64,000 nucleotides of DNA from Nematostella vectensis. Taxonomy: Eukaryota; Cnidaria; Anthozoa; Actiniaria; Edwardsiidae. Every line of letters begins with the position of its first letter. Position 1 is the stretch's first letter. Under the pieces are notes generated by a model. That model made no database searches. It was not told the DNA's origin and saw only the letters and a list, made by a program, of their open reading frames with translations. Shown here in pieces: positions 24,601-37,100 of the stretch. The position numbers were made by a program, and so were the translations under genes. The stretch spans positions 15,434,494 to 15,498,493 of the forward strand of contig NC_064040.1 in assembly GCF_932526225.1 (NCBI RefSeq), written 5' to 3'.

Positions 24601-27083
24601 TGGCATGGAGACACCGGACATGATTGAGCTTAGGAAGAAAAAGAGCATTGAGGAGGCCATGGAGACTGGTGCCGAGCAGCCGTCATTGTACACGATGCTG
24701 CAAGAGAAGCGCTCCAATGTGGGCGGCGCCATGATGGGCTCCAGCCACGTCTACGAAATCCCTGGGGTACGCCTCAAATTTCTCAGTTTGTTGGGCAGTA
24801 CTGTTTGGAGTTTACCATTGTTTTTTCTTCATAGTTCACTTTTTCCCAAAACTGTATACCATATTTAATCGCCTATATAACATGCTCTCATTTATATTGT
24901 TACCTTGATTTCCTACACACACTCATACAATAAAAAAAGGAACTGTATTCTTTCATTTTTTTTTATAATTAAACCATGGAATCCTTTTTAAATCGGCTGA
25001 AATGCGACTAGCCTTGTATTTACATAAAAAAAACTGGCCAAGAAACGATGCAAGCCTGTGAGATAAAAATAGACTCCACCAGTTTCAGTTCATGTGCCAT
25101 GAAGAGGCTTTTTAGAAAAAGCTCTTCACAAATATCGAGCACCTTTAGTTGAAGATTTTGTAGTTTTATTAGATCTACTAGCCTAACAAACTCTGTTCCA
25201 CCAGCCATTGTGTATTTGACACCAAACCAATTTCAACAAATATGTTGATGTGAGACAGAACAAGAAGGAAAAGTGTGCTGAAAGTGTACATGAAAATATT
25301 TAAAGGTTGTTTGCTTGTGAATACGGGCGGATCTAGGGGTGGGAAGAGTGTGCCTTTCAGTTGATGCAATATGTTCAAATTGTTTTATATCTTTCTGCAG
25401 GTCACACCCGCCACTGCGAAAAAGGTAATAATTCCCTGTTACCTTGATACCCATAATAACCATGTTATCTTTGTTGCCATGAATTATCTGCTGTGTGGTT
25501 GGTATGAATGTGTTACGATGTGTAATAATTTGTAATGTGTCTTTAATTGCAAAGGGATGTTCTTTGACTAAGTAGATAATTGACTCAACTGTTTTTATGG
25601 CCTGATTTCCATCGTCTAATTCAACAGAGTAAACTATTTTCAATCAAATATCGCCAAAACGTTCAGACTCCATTCATAGATTGTCATTTTAAAGTTGTCT
25701 TGCAAATAAGAAGTTGTATTTTCAATAACAACGTTAACAAATGAGTGGTTGATCGACATTCTTTAAATATTCTTGGGGGAGCCTCGCCTAACAGTTGTCT
25801 CCTATGTCCCAGGCTGGTGGAGGCGCGGCTGAGGGTATTGAGGTGGCTCTGGATCCAAGCGAGCTGGAACTGGAGCCTGCTGCAATGCAAGCAAGGTAAG
25901 GCGTTGTTTCTAAAGGATGCAATACAAGGCTCAAAACAGGTCATCACGGGTAGCCTGTGGGGATTACAAATGCTACCAGACAGCGAGCTGTGGGTCTCAT
26001 AACATCTGTTATGGTTCACCATCGTGACTGTGTCACACTAAAAATAAAATGCGCGCGCCAGATTTTTGCTAATAAAAAAAAAACAAAAAACGCACGTAAT
26101 AAGCGAAATGTGATTCGTAATATAACTGAGCATCTACTGAGGGCTTTTTTCTATAAAGATTTGTTTAGACAGGGGCCGAAATACGCACAACCATACTGTT
26201 GTACCAATGTTAGTACAATAACTGAGCGCCTAGATTAACGCTCTACGTTTATTTCCATCAACACATGGCAATCTTTAAAAGGACTTCTCATTTTACCAAT
26301 ATCCATTAAAGGGCTATTTTATCAGTCAAATCCAGTTTATTTGTTTTACGTACCCTATATATTGACCTAAACTAATTTTTTTTTGCGGGTAAACATTTTT
26401 CGACATTTTAGGGTGAGCATGAACCGTAACCTTAACGGCTAGAGAAAAAAAAGGAATTATGGTGGTGCTACAGTAGCCTCCTTTTTACTATTTTACTTGT
26501 CCTTTAGAATCTTGAATAGATCATTATTTAGTTCGAGATGGGCTGTATACCTCATGATAAGTAAACAAGAGTATTTCCCCCTTTTTTTCGTGCTAATAGC
26601 ACTTATATTGTTGGAAAATGCTAAAAAAAACATTCAGCATAGATCGCACTGATCTTCCAAAGATACTAATGAAAACCTGTGTATGGAATGTTTTTAGGTA
26701 CGAAGAGCAGATGAAAGAGCGTGAAAGTCAGATACAGAAAGAAGACCTTAGTGACATGGTCGCTGAACATGCTGCCAAGCAGAAGGTAAGTTTGACTTGG
26801 GGAGGGCGGGGGTACATGCAAAAGTGGTACAGAAAACCAGGGGTTTCATTGAGGGCCGTCGGAACCGCAAATTACTATTTTCCGTGCGCCGACTACTTTG
26901 AACTAATAACTCCCCCCCTTTACCATACCAATTTTCACCGCTTACTCTTAAACTTATTGAGACCCCTGGTAACCGTTATTGAACACTATTGAAATATGTG
27001 ACATATGACTTTCATTTCAGAAACGAAAAAAGGCAACAGATAGTGGCAAAGCCGCAAAGAAATACAAGGAATTCAAGTTTTAG
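6641..27083 (+). CDS. SF3B2: Splicing factor 3B subunit 2 (SF3b145/SAP145)
   Basis: U2 snRNP subunit that helps anchor the complex at the branch site. Exons: 6641-6737, 7042-7088, 7515-7590, 8349-9448, 10711-10764, 11092-11211, 11287-11340, 11473-11547, 11828-11911, 12019-12093, 12819-12878, 13656-13706, 14187-14267, 14582-14643, 14857-14905, 15734-15823, 16284-16391, 22966-23154, 23788-23843, 24562-24766, 25401-25424, 25813-25895, 26698-26785, 27021-27083. They total 2991 nt (996 aa; human about 895). An N-terminal SAP domain (about residues 10-47) is followed by an acidic/Gln-Pro region with eleven-residue repeats (about 226-416), a Lys/Arg block, the DUF382 core (RPDVVEMHDVTAHDPKLL; VPVPRHWCFKRKYLQGKRGI) and the PSP domain (PPPWLIAMQRYGPPPSYPN). 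The C-terminus is KKYKEFKF, as in vertebrates. The extra length lies in the repeat exon. Introns carry large tandem arrays. Confidence 0.97.
8818..9375 (+). repeat. In-frame coding minisatellite (33-bp unit, 11-aa repeat) in SF3B2 exon 4
   Basis: About a dozen consecutive units encode APQETQEPQYI. There are diverged edge units (EPQEPQYLIPK at the start, LQETQEQQYV at the end) and internal variants (PKNIAPQ, TAPQ, SPQ). Every unit is 33 bp, so the frame is kept. The antisense strand is also open across it, an artefact of the periodicity. Human SF3B2 has a Pro-rich segment in the same part of the protein but not this repeat, as far as I recall. Confidence 0.95.
9520..9712. repeat. Degenerate tandem 'ccctaagaga' repeat, left part
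   Basis: Three to four diverged units of about 60-70 bp share accctaag(a/g)ga(t/g)(a/g)gca followed by aattgg or aatcga. The series resumes after the retroelement (10409-10450: agggatagcagttggtccaaattttataccctaaaggatg). The retroelement therefore landed inside this repeat. Related 'ccctaaggg' text occurs near 49000, 49605 and 49965. Confidence 0.6.
9713..10408 (+). mobile_element. 5'-truncated non-LTR retrotransposon, reverse transcriptase C-terminal fragment
   Basis: An open frame running to a stop at 10070-10072 encodes about 119 residues typical of the segment downstream of the RT domain in CR1/L2-like elements: LLKLHDIIYLNNALFMYDFH, then LPSVF..FF, then QYNTRLA, then RFLGVKIWNDIQ. A 3' UTR of about 330 bp ends in aatatgttgttgttgtaa, a short simple-repeat tail of the kind these elements carry. 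It lacks the endonuclease and the RT palm, so it is a dead 5'-truncated insertion in SF3B2 intron 4. Confidence 0.8.
12094..13655. other. SF3B2 introns around mini-exon 12819-12878
   Basis: The flanks of the 60-bp exon are AT-rich and show no coding signal. At 13496-13557 there is an imperfect palindrome, atttgcactgacaac...gttatcagtgcaaat, with tagataggtgtacacctata at its centre. It matches the terminal sequence of the inverted-repeat element at 24217-24518 and looks like two of its ends joined. Confidence 0.5.
13986..14006 (+). repeat. Short exact intronic repeat, copy 1
   Basis: AACGAGCTTTTTAAATCTGA, with one further matching A upstream, occurs exactly here, at 14750-14770 and at 23689-23709. 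All three are in SF3B2 introns in the same orientation and the flanks are unrelated. Confidence 0.85.
14750..14770 (+). repeat. Short exact intronic repeat, copy 2
   Basis: Second exact copy of AACGAGCTTTTTAAATCTGA, 87 bp upstream of the SF3B2 exon at 14857. Confidence 0.85.
14912..15606 (+). repeat. Imperfect GTT/GNT trinucleotide array in SF3B2 intron 15
   Basis: About 700 bp of G/T-dominated triplets (gttgttgtt, ggtggtgct, gctgttgtt) begins 7 bp after the donor at 14906. Period-three structure leaves all frames open (poly-Val/Gly, poly-Leu, antisense poly-Asn/Thr). None is a gene: the array lies between two firmly placed exons. Confidence 0.95.
15954..16115. mobile_element. MITE-like foldback element, family A, copy 1
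   Basis: Ends gtgaacac...gtgttcac with arms of about 55 bp: ggaatgtttgttctgaccaa on the left pairs with ttggtcagaagacaataaac on the right. The internal segment (gatattcaaacagtcaactgg, catgtctcaacaagt) recurs in reverse orientation at 61570-61700. Confidence 0.75.
16429..22745. repeat. 6.3-kb minisatellite of 30/28-bp units, SF3B2 intron 16
   Basis: About 210 units of two kinds. The 30-bp unit is catgatatgttagatatcat followed by tcaccaaaga; the 28-bp unit is catgttagtagatatcattc followed by accaaaga. A variable triplet before caaaga (cac, ggc, gtc, gag, gac) marks unit types. Each 30-bp unit holds the perfect inverted repeat atgatat-gttag-atatcat. Marker variants (cgtgatat at 17621, 18559, 19791; ccaaagatatg at 17091, 18119, 19057, 19321, 20319, 21233, 21881) recur at about 0.65-1.2 kb spacing, so large blocks have been duplicated. 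Open frames reading MLDIIHQRHD are by-products of the 30-bp period. Confidence 0.98.
23173..23442. repeat. 45-bp minisatellite, six copies, SF3B2 intron after exon 22966-23154
   Basis: Unit: ctacttgaacatgtcccagg, then aaacctggtctccctgcctg, then ttatt. Each unit contains the palindrome ccaggaaacctgg. The array starts 18 bp after the splice donor at 23155. Confidence 0.95.
23453..23588. mobile_element. Short MITE-like element, 136 bp
   Basis: Terminal inverted repeats caaatcacactagt and actggtgtgatttg, one mismatch in 14. There is no coding content. It lies immediately downstream of the 45-bp minisatellite. Confidence 0.7.
23689..23709 (+). repeat. Short exact intronic repeat, copy 3
   Basis: Third exact copy of AACGAGCTTTTTAAATCTGA, about 80 bp upstream of the SF3B2 exon at 23788. 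Confidence 0.85.
24217..24518. mobile_element. MITE-like element, about 300 bp
   Basis: Arms of about 75 bp: atacctatttcaaaaaacgt on the left against aaccttttttgaaataggtg plus tat on the right. Each arm also has aaatggc/gccattt blocks. It ends 43 bp upstream of the SF3B2 exon at 24562. Its terminal sequence is shared with 13496-13557. Confidence 0.75.
24767..26697. other. SF3B2 introns between 24.8 and 26.7 kb
   Basis: Apart from the exons at 25401-25424 and 25813-25895, this is AT-rich intron. Minus-strand open stretches at 25020-25208 and 25233-25643 show no recognisable domain. No tandem repeat is seen. Confidence 0.4.
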
Positions 27084-27135
27084 CTCTACACGCGCACTGG
27101 CTTACTTAATCTTGTACAGTACTTGTAATGATGTT

Positions 27136-27141
27136 AATAAA
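27136..27141 (+). terminator. Poly(A) signal of SF3B2
   Basis: AATAAA lies 53 nt after the SF3B2 stop codon. Confidence 0.75.
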
Positions 27142-27839
27142 ACTGACGAAATATGACCTGTCTGCAAAATGTCTCTCTTCTCCGCCTTGATTGACTAAAG
27201 TCTTCCTATGTATGCCAGGGCCGTAGCTAGGGGTGGGCCACTGGGTACATGTTCCCCCTCCACAACAATATTTTCAAAAATAATAAGGAAATGACTGCTA
27301 CGGCTCTGTTGCAGTTTAAGCAATCTATATGTTGCGTGATTTTCCGCTTATAAATAGTCAAGCCTTAAAATTTTTGGGTCGCATTACCTAGTAGACGTTA
27401 AACTGGAAATCGTCCTTGAAAATGCTTACGCTCCGTCAAGCAGAGAGCAGATCACTTGTCTACACATCGGCCCATGTTCACATTTACTGTTAACAAATTC
27501 TAGAACCCTCGTATTATAAATATTAAAATTTAAAAATATATATTGGTATAAAAAATTAAAAAAAATGGTCTTATGGATATTACTAGTGAATAATAACTTA
27601 GATAGACGAGGAACATAAAACACGATTAGACGAGATTGTTTTAAAGATAACTTTATACGAGGTTAATGACCCTGGATGCTTTTCATGAACGCGTGGTATA
27701 CTATATTACTAGCATATGATTTTTGTTTTGCGTGAGACGTTGTGTGGAGCAACTAGAATTTGCATTTCAAAACCTAATTCTTTGAGACATGCACTTATGG
27801 CTAAAAGGAATTATCTAGAGCGTGACAGCGTTGTTGCGT

Positions 27840-28151
27840 GACAAATATATTTCGCGCCTGCGCACTACACCAGGGCGTTTGCTTGGTTCGCCCTTGTTTG
27901 GTGGAAGCCACAAACACGATCAGTTGTTCTGCTAACTCGTGAGTCTCATTCAGTTTTCCAGGTACGTTTATAACTTGACAGACAGTCCTGTTTATGTGCT
28001 TAAAACTTCCCATTCCTTCCTTCGGACGACGAGGCGACGGTGATCTTGGCGTCGTTGTGTCAAAGCTAGCCATTATGTTGGGCCATTATGTTTCCAACCA
28101 AGTCTTCTGTTTCTTCGCTGGCTACACCTAACAGGTCATTCGCTTTACAGG
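27840..28151 (+). promoter_or_regulatory. Calpain promoter / probable non-coding first exon
   Basis: A GC-richer patch (cgcgcctgcgcactacacca, about 27853) precedes a good donor, ttttccag|gtacgt, with GT at 27962-27963. An acceptor, ctttacag, ends at 28150, one base before the start ATG. This suggests an untranslated exon ending at 27961 and a 189-bp intron. The opposite strand has a 90-codon open stretch (27801-28073) with no recognisable domain. Confidence 0.5.
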
Positions 28152-31100
28152 ATGCCCAACTTAACGATGGACGATGTTAGGCGACAAGTTCGCAGTACAG
28201 GGAAGCCGTTTGAAGACGATGAATTCCTTGCAATCGACTCCTCGATTTTCTTCTCTAAACGGCCTCCACGTCCATTTGAATGGAAGCGACCATCGGTGAG
28301 TAATATAAGTACCGTTCCCAACCCTAACACTACTATTTACAAGGCCATTTACAAGTTCGAAAGATCGCAAAGCTAACAAGCCTATACTATGCACACACAT
28401 ATCTATTTACCTCAAATCTTAAATGCCAAGCGTTAGATATTCCTGTTAGGCTCACGCGAGAATTAATGGTGTTATTATCAGTTTTAATCATATACAAAAT
28501 ATTAAATAACCTAAGGAATATGGTTTGCATATGTCTTGTACCTGTCACATGTCTTAGGCCTACTAATTCTGCGTGATCAAACCCTAAAAAAGGCGTAATA
28601 TATGCAGATATCATAATGTTCTCATGCCATCGCCTGATATAAAACGTTAAATGATAACGGAGTGTTTGTTCAAATGATACTTTAAATTTCGATGTAAACT
28701 TGAGGGTATGTTTTCGACATTAGCTCATGTGGTCGTGGTATTTGTGAGGAATTAGTCTCGTCTAGTCTTGGGTTATCATAACCAAACCGAACTGATATTT
28801 TTGTTTGCAACATAATGTAATTATGCAAACTGACATACCCCAGGTAATCAGTGTTGCTTGAGTAATTTTTGTGTGTTTCGTGGAAGAATGTTATTTGATG
28901 GATTCTTGTCATCAATTGTCTCTTTAGAAGACTATTGTTTATTTGTGCACAATGTATGTTAAATGACCGTCATACACACCTTTACAGGACTGCTATGTCT
29001 ACCATAATGTAAACATACTCTAAAATCTGTAAACATTGATTCATTAGACATTTTCTTACCCTGTTTGCAATCTTAGTAATCTGAGAGACGGACCAATGAA
29101 TTTTTGAAGGGAGGAGGGGGTGGATGATTATGAAAAAAAAATCCTGCAAGCCGTTTTTACTAGAAAAAAAAATCCTTCAAGGAGAAAAATATCCTACACA
29201 CCGCCAATAGAGGGGAAAAGTTCTGCCCAATAGCCAAGAGAAAAAGCATTTCTTGTTCACATGAAATTTTCAAAAGTTAAATACAAGTGGGGGAAATATA
29301 GTGGTGTTTATATCACATTATTTCCAATCTCTACTTAGCTCTGTCTCTACTAAATAATGAAATGTTACATTGTCATCTTACTAGGTATTGTCCATTCCTG
29401 TTTAGCCTATTAATGAAACTACAAATCTATAATTTGTATGATCTTATAAAGAAAAAACATAAAACTGTCTACTGATAACACACTTGTATATGATAAGAAA
29501 TATCCTGAGTATTTGAAAGTGTAAAAGCCTAAAAGCTCTACAAAACTACCAATCTATAATTTTTATGATCTTATAATGGAAAACTGTCTACTGATAACAG
29601 AGTGACTTGTATACAATAAGAAATATTTAAAGTATTTGAACTTGTAAAAGTCTATTTTTCTAATAAGATCTAAATATTTTTCTTATTTGTATGACAATAC
29701 TATTAATGTGTATACTATTAGAATAATCACTTTTAATAGAGTTTGCCTATATAACATTAATTCACAATTTTGATGCTAATGCTAGATCATTCTACACTTG
29801 ACATGGCAATATGACTTATTGTTATCACTGTACAATATAATCAATCAATGCCACATTTCACCAAAAAGGCATATATCAGTTTTGCATGACTTAATAGATT
29901 CAAGTATCCTGTGGGAATATTTTTGTTATTGCCTTTGTTTTTTTTTATGTAAAATTCTTGTTCTCATGGTTCAGTGATTATTTCTGTGTAATTAAGATTT
30001 CTTGGTGATGTGTTAGCCATCCCTTAATAAAAGTCAAAAGCTTTTGTCTTTTGGTTTTGTGATTTTAAAACTATGACTTGTTAAAAAATCCTTAATACAA
30101 TACTTTTATTTTGAATAAGGTAGACACAATTTGAGAAATTCCTAAGATTTTCTCAAGAATCCCATTCTTATACAAACAATGCAGATTATACATGCTTGGC
30201 AAATTCATTTAAGGTGGCATGCTACAATTGTTTTGACTTGACTACAAGGAATTGAAAATCATCTGTTTTACTAAAACAGTTGTAGCCTGCCAGCTCATCA
30301 TGACAGGTTTAAAACTTTTAAATAAGTGCTATAGTTTATTTTGTAGGAAGTACTGACCAGTCTCAGGGTACATGTCAAATACATGATATGAATATAATGG
30401 GAGTTTTGTGGACACTTTTAAAATTAATATAATTGCAGATTTTAATAGTCCAATTTCAAGGATATTTGCAGGAAAACAAGGTGCATCAACGTAGCAAGCT
30501 AACCATATCAATTTCAATAGTTTGCGTGTCCTCCTTTTGCTTTAATGACTTCTTAAGATGCTGTGGTATGGAGTGAGAAATTTCTACCAAAGTAAGATAA
30601 GATGCCCAACTTTGGTCTTTGAGCCCCCAAACAACATTGTTTTTTTTTAGTTTGGGTGATGAAACAAGTACTAAGGGCACTCGTCAGTGAAGAAAAAGTC
30701 GTCCCATTCAGTAACTGACAGAACTTGTATTTGCTTGCGAGCTTCAAACAGGATTTTCACGCCCAGATGCCCAATAATGGCTTTTTATGCTGCTGAAAAG
30801 GTTCCCACCCCTTCCTGGTCATGTATCTCAAGACGGTTGGCGAAGACCCTAAGAGAGCTTTTCTCTTTAGATTTTTGCTTATTTTTCTAGATGAATATCC
30901 CGTCTGGTGCATACAATTTTTAAAGTCATAATTTGCAGCTTGGTTGGGCACTTTCGCCCCTTGAATTTGAGGTGTCGGTGAAAATTTCCTCGAACTCGAG
31001 TCCACTCTTGATTCTTCCTAGAATTTTTGCTATTTTTCTAACCGTTAGTCTGTTGGCATACAAAATTACTGCTTGTGCTCTTATTTGAACATTGTTCAGG

Positions 31101-34100
31101 CGTTTCTCTGTCATGTTTGAATCCATTTTCCTAGCCTATTTTTTCATCTAGCAAATTGCAAACACACCAAACTGACAGCCTACCCAAAAATGGTGTGAAA
31201 ATGTAATGACGCGCGCCACTTTTTTTTCACCTTTTGGCGGGAATTTTAATTCGCTGATTTTTCCCGAAATCTACAATGCCAAAACTTTATTAGTATGCCT
31301 TGCATATAAAATTTATTATCTTTATTGATTGGAAAAAAAATTTTTTTTAAATCTCAGTGAATAAGACCATCTTGAAAGTGTCCACAAACTTCTGAAACAC
31401 CCTTTTTGGATATTTATGGATCCTTGTTTAGAAATTAGGTTATTTAATTTTGCCAAGAGGGTTTAACATGCTTCTCCCCTCCTGGCCCTGCCCTAGCCAT
31501 TTTTATTTGTAAACTATCCCTTATTTAGGATTTATATAATATTATTTCAGGACATTTGTGAGGACCCTCACATGTTTGTTGGTGGAGCAAGTAGGCTTGA
31601 CATCCAGCAGGGCATGCTAGGCGATTGCTGGCTTCTTGCCGCAATTGCCGCATTGACGCAACACTCCGCCCTAATGAATAAGGTTGTCCCACAAGACTAC
31701 GTGGCAAATCCTAATGACCGTAACTACACTGGTGCTCTGAAATTTTGCATTTGGCAATATGGGGAATGGAAGGATGTCATTATTGACGACCGCCTCCCTA
31801 CCTATAATGGCAAATTGGTTTTTGTGCACTCTTCTGAAAGGAATGAGTTTTGGAGTGCTCTGCTTGAGAAGGCATATGCCAAGTGAGTACACAGCTCAGA
31901 TACTTGGATATCAGCATTGGGAAGGGGAGACGGCAGGATCTGGATCTGATCTTGTGGTTGTGAATTTTCATCAGTCATTTGTGGGTTGAAAACTTTTCTT
32001 GAAATTTCTTTTGCCATAGCAGAGGTGGATCAAGGAATGGACCGAGAGGGCCTCCCCCCCCCCCCCCTCATTTCAGATATTTGGCGTAAAATAACAAGAC
32101 ATATAAGGAAATCCACGAAAGAAAAATGAATCAGTCCCCCCTTCTTAAAAACCTTGCTTTGGCCCCCCATTTTTGGAACTCTTGGATCTGCCTGTGTAGA
32201 ATTTAGGTTCAGCTATATTTTTCATATAATTCAGGTTCATTTTTTGGGGGGGAGGGGGCTGTAAGTTTTATTCTTGGTATTTTTTGGCTAAAAAAATGGG
32301 CTTTTGTTGTTTAAATGTTTACTAATTTATTTATTTGCTGTTGTGTTTCTCTAGGCTGAATGGTTCTTACGAGTCCCTGAAAGGTGGTCAGACTGGTGAG
32401 GCCCTTGAAGACTTCACAGGAGGACTTGCAGAGTCATTTGACTTGAACAAAAACGTACCAAAGGACCTGTTTTGTATCATGCAGACGGCAGAGAAGCGCC
32501 ATGCATTGATGGGATGCTCCATTGCAGTGAGTATTGATCACATGTCAGAATCACTGAAATGCAGGCAAAAGGAGCTGACCATTTAGTGCTGGTGACAAAA
32601 TTTCTCACCGACGAAACGAAAATCTCGGAAATAATTTCGTAAAAGCTTAACCTTGGTTAAAAAATGCAGCCAAAAGACCAGCCAAGTAAGTATCCAAACT
32701 GAAATTTCTTTTTGTCAGCATCACCCTCCTCCCCTCACTTCCCCAGATGACACCCAAGGCAAAAAAATTAATTTTTTTTTTCCAGGCCAAGGCGAATGAG
32801 ATTGAAGCCAAGCTAAACAATGGGTTAGTGAAGGGACATGCCTACACAGTGACAGGATGCCGACAGGTGAGGACAATTCACTTGTGGTATTGGAAGAATG
32901 CCCATATTTTTAATAGGTGGAAGGCGGTTAGGGATTACTGCCAGAATATCTGAAAATAATGTTGTGACCCTCAACCACACCAACCCTACCCCTCTAGTGT
33001 CAAATAGGTAACAAATATAGCATCAATGAGGGCAAGGCACCCGTTACTGAGAATTCACGGCCTGAAAACTTCATTTTGCATTTTTGCTAAAACGTTTCGC
33101 ATGTTTTCCTTTTTGAGAACCGCTTTCATTTTTTAGAACAGATTGAACTTCCTCTTGGTTCATATTCCAAATGATTACACTCTATAGGGCTATTTTCAAA
33201 GTTTAGCTGAAGCCAAAAAGTTACCCAAAAAGTTGCAAGAACTTTCTTAATATTTAAGCCATGTGACTTTTGGGCTCGAGAAGTTTAGGAAAAATCAAAA
33301 TCTATAAATCTATGAAGAGATTCATTCTTCGCATGAATCTTTGATGTAGAAATACGATGTTTGAAGATGTTTCAGCACATTTAGATACCATAAATTTTAT
33401 AGGAATTAGTCGGATTTTCAGGAATTTAAGGAATAAAACATTTTCAGGCCTTAGAATTCTGAGAGATTCAATTCTGGAGACCAACGCCCCTAATTTGTTT
33501 CTAAAATTTTAACAAGTTACTGGTAGGTGTATGTCTCTGCCCCCCACCCCACCCCCTGTCTCTTTATCATGCACCCCCACCCCACCCCCTGTCTCTTTAT
33601 CATGCACCCCCACCCCACCCCCTGTCTCTTTATCATGCACCCCCACCCCACCCCCTGTCTCTTTATCATGCACCCCCACCCCACCCCCTGTCTCTTTATC
33701 ATGCACCCCCACTATGTTTAGGCTTGTAAACATTGTATTTTGGCTTGTAAAAAGATTTTATTCATTTTGTAGGTCAAGGCCAAAACTCGCCGTGGAGACC
33801 TTGACGTTGAGCTTGTCAGGGTGCGAAACCCGTGGGGTAACGAGAGGGAGTGGAAGGGGGCCTGGGGGGATGGGTAAGTGATTCCATGTTGCCGTCTTCT
33901 AATAATGCATGATGACATATTTCTACAAAATGAAATTTTTAAAAAAATGGCTACTACATCTTCTTGGACATCTTTTAGACGACTTTACAGTATTTGTCTT
34001 ATTTAGGGGTGGCAAATGGTCTGACTGGAAAATTTAAAGACAGCGAGAAAGTCATTGAAAATAAATGAGATCTTGCTCTTTTAAAAATATCTGAGAATAA

Positions 34101-37100
34101 TCTCTTAAATCTGAGAATTCAAGATGCCTTAAAATCAATATTATTAGGCACCATTCGCCACCACTTCATCATTCCTTTTCATTTTTTTGTATTTTAACAT
34201 TTCATTCATTAATTTCATATATTCAATGTCTTTCTTTGACTTAAGTTTGATTTTTTTTAATCATTTCTCTGTCAGGTCATCTGAGTGGCAGCTTTTGTCT
34301 GATTATGAGAAAAAGAGCATAGGCCTTACATTCGAGGATGATGGAGAGTTTTGGTGAGAAAGGAATATTACCTACTGTAAATGTCTGTCTTTCAAATAGG
34401 GTACGCCTCCCAAGTACCATACCGTACCAAGAATGATCCATTATTAACAGCTTTGTAGAATTGTAAAATCAACTCATTTTTATTCTGCAGCAAATAACTG
34501 TCAGCCCTAAACATTTACTTATAATTATTTCTATCCACTTATTTTGAAATGAAGCGCTCTGGTCTTTAAAACAAGCATTCCTGTTTTTTTGTTTTGTTTT
34601 AATTATACACGTTTATAGTCAATGCTGTGACGTTTTGTTTATTCTTCTGAAGGATGTCATTTGATGACTTCAAAAAACATTTCACGACCCTCGAGATCTG
34701 CATGTTAGGTGCAGACAGCGCCATGGAGGGGAGCTCCGTGGGATTCGAGTCCAGGTCCGAACACGGAATGTGGCGTCGTGGTCTGACTGCAGGGGGCTGC
34801 CGTAACTTCATCAAGACCTTTCACAAGAACCCACAGTTCAGGTTAGAATTTGTCGAACCCGAGCACAAACGAAAGCACAACAAGCTGTTGTATTCTTTTT
34901 TTTTTCTTTTTTGCACAAGGGAGAATCGTAAATAATTATTTTGCGCTTGTGTCCTAAGCTGGGGGACATTCTGTAACAAAACTTAGTTTAGATACTAAAC
35001 TTATTATTAAAAAAAACACTTTACATAAACGTGGTTATGTTGACTTTTGTCAATAATTTGTCCAATATACAGAATCACTCTACAGGACAGTGATGATGAT
35101 GCGGATGACCTCTGCACGGTCATTATTGCGCTGATGCAGAAAGATCGCCGCAAGGAGAAGAAACATGGAATTAACCCACTCACTATTGGCTTTTCCATCT
35201 ACAAGGTAATTCTAAAAAAATTCGATAAGTCACCAAGTATGGAATTGAATCGTGCTTAAAATCTTTTTCAAAGATACTTGCATTTACCATATTATTGTAT
35301 GCATTGTGGGTACAAGATGCACTCCATTCAAACTTTTAAACTTGTCAGTGAAACACCATAGTGGGGGATGCAGGAAAATAAAAAGAGGGAGAGACTTTTT
35401 AAGTGGGCCCCAACAATTGCAAACTTTCCATCAGCAGCAAATTCCTGAAAAATCCCCTGAAATCATGAAATCTTATGTAATTTCTTCTAACTCGAACTTT
35501 ACAGCTTGAAGAGGAGAAAGACAAACAGGGCAATTTGGACATGGAATTCTTCCAGTACCACGCCTCCACCGCCCGCTCCCCTGTATTCATCAACAGCCGT
35601 GAAGTCGTTGGCCGCTACGCCCTACCCCCTGGAGAATATGTTGTCATTCCTACCACCTTTAACCCGAATGAAGAAGGCAACTTCGTGCTGAGAATGTACT
35701 CCGAAAAGGCACACAAAACATGGTAAGCCAGTCCTGCTTGTTCTTCTGCAAGGAAAGGGGGAACATGCTGTGATGGATTCGTGGAGGGTGGAGAGTCAAG
35801 GGGTGGTGCCACCCTCTCCATCGGACGAAAATGTTAGGAGAAATAATAACCTCCTACGAGAAGTCATTTAAGCAATAAATTTGAGCCATGACATTGTTAA
35901 CTGTTGTTTTCTTATAGCGAGGTGGACGAGAAGACTGAATTTGCTCCACAACATCAGAGAAGGGTAATCCCATATAGTTCTTAAAATGATTGACTTCTTG
36001 TGCGATTTATGTCTCCTGTGACTGATGTTTTGTGTGATCCACGTCTTGCTTGATTGATGCTTTTTGTGTGATTGACGCATTAGATGTATGTGATTGGAAC
36101 TCATGAATGGGTGAATGACATCTGATGCATCGATCTCAAAAAAGCATTGTTGCCTTATGTCATTGACGTCTTTTGCGATTTATACGTCTCCTGTGACTGC
36201 TTCAACATCTACGTCTTGTGTGATTGACGTCTTGTATGATTGACGCCTTGTGCGATTGAAATCTTGATTTATTTACATCTTGTGTGGTTGAACTCTTGGG
36301 TGATTGACGCATTTCCTGTGATTGACGACGTCTTGTGTGAATGACGTCTCTTGGGAGATTGACGACATGTGAAATTCATAGATCCGACGGGCGCACGAAT
36401 AACCAATCAGAAAGCAGCCAGTGAAGTGCAACCCAAATGTCCCACAAAAGTCCCACAAGTTGTACAACATGTCGGATGAGGTCTGTGAATCCTGCTCGGG
36501 TTTATCTAAAATATAGACGACTTGGGGAATAAAAGACGGTCACCTAACATGATAGAAATTGATTTGTTGTCCAAGCTTGGTGAAAATCTTGTAGAGAAGC
36601 ATAGAAATAAATAATTACAAGTTTGGTTCTTGGATTGAAACTACCCGAATCCAGTTCGAAATACGAAAACTTGGAAACGAGAAGATAATGCGGTGCTCTC
36701 TTCGGAGCATAAGTGTTTATGTGTTTTCAAAGCTATTTTTGTAAACTTGCAGTGATTTAAGTGCGGGAAAACAGAAGAGAAAGCCGAATTCGCTGTTTAC
36801 GACCGACTTCTAACTACAAGTTTTATCGGCAAACGTCAAGATTTACAGTAAAAATACAAACGACAGTCTCATTCTTATATGTAGTTGAAGTAACCTAGGT
36901 ATAATATCAAACACAAGTTTAATGGTAGGACTTACACTGCTCTTGTAAGCGGCCGAGCAAAGAAAACAGGGCTAGCACTTTATACGCTGACCGGAAAATG
37001 CTTATTTGCTTGTCCAGATTCGCAGAATAATATCTCAAACCAATCTTTTTCGGCGTCGATTGCCGACTTTTTGTGGGACATTTGTGGGACCACATGGCTG

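Noticed and set aside
25020..25643. Minus-strand open stretches resembling a protein
   Set aside because: No recognisable domain, no splice context, and located in an SF3B2 intron. They may be an old transposon, but I cannot support a family.
27801..28073. 90-codon minus-strand frame upstream of calpain
   Set aside because: No family resemblance and it overlaps the probable calpain 5' UTR and promoter. Kept only as a note there.
33509..33733. Open frames of [11 protein letters not shown] or [10 protein letters not shown] repeats
   Set aside because: By-products of the 33-bp intronic minisatellite in calpain intron 4.
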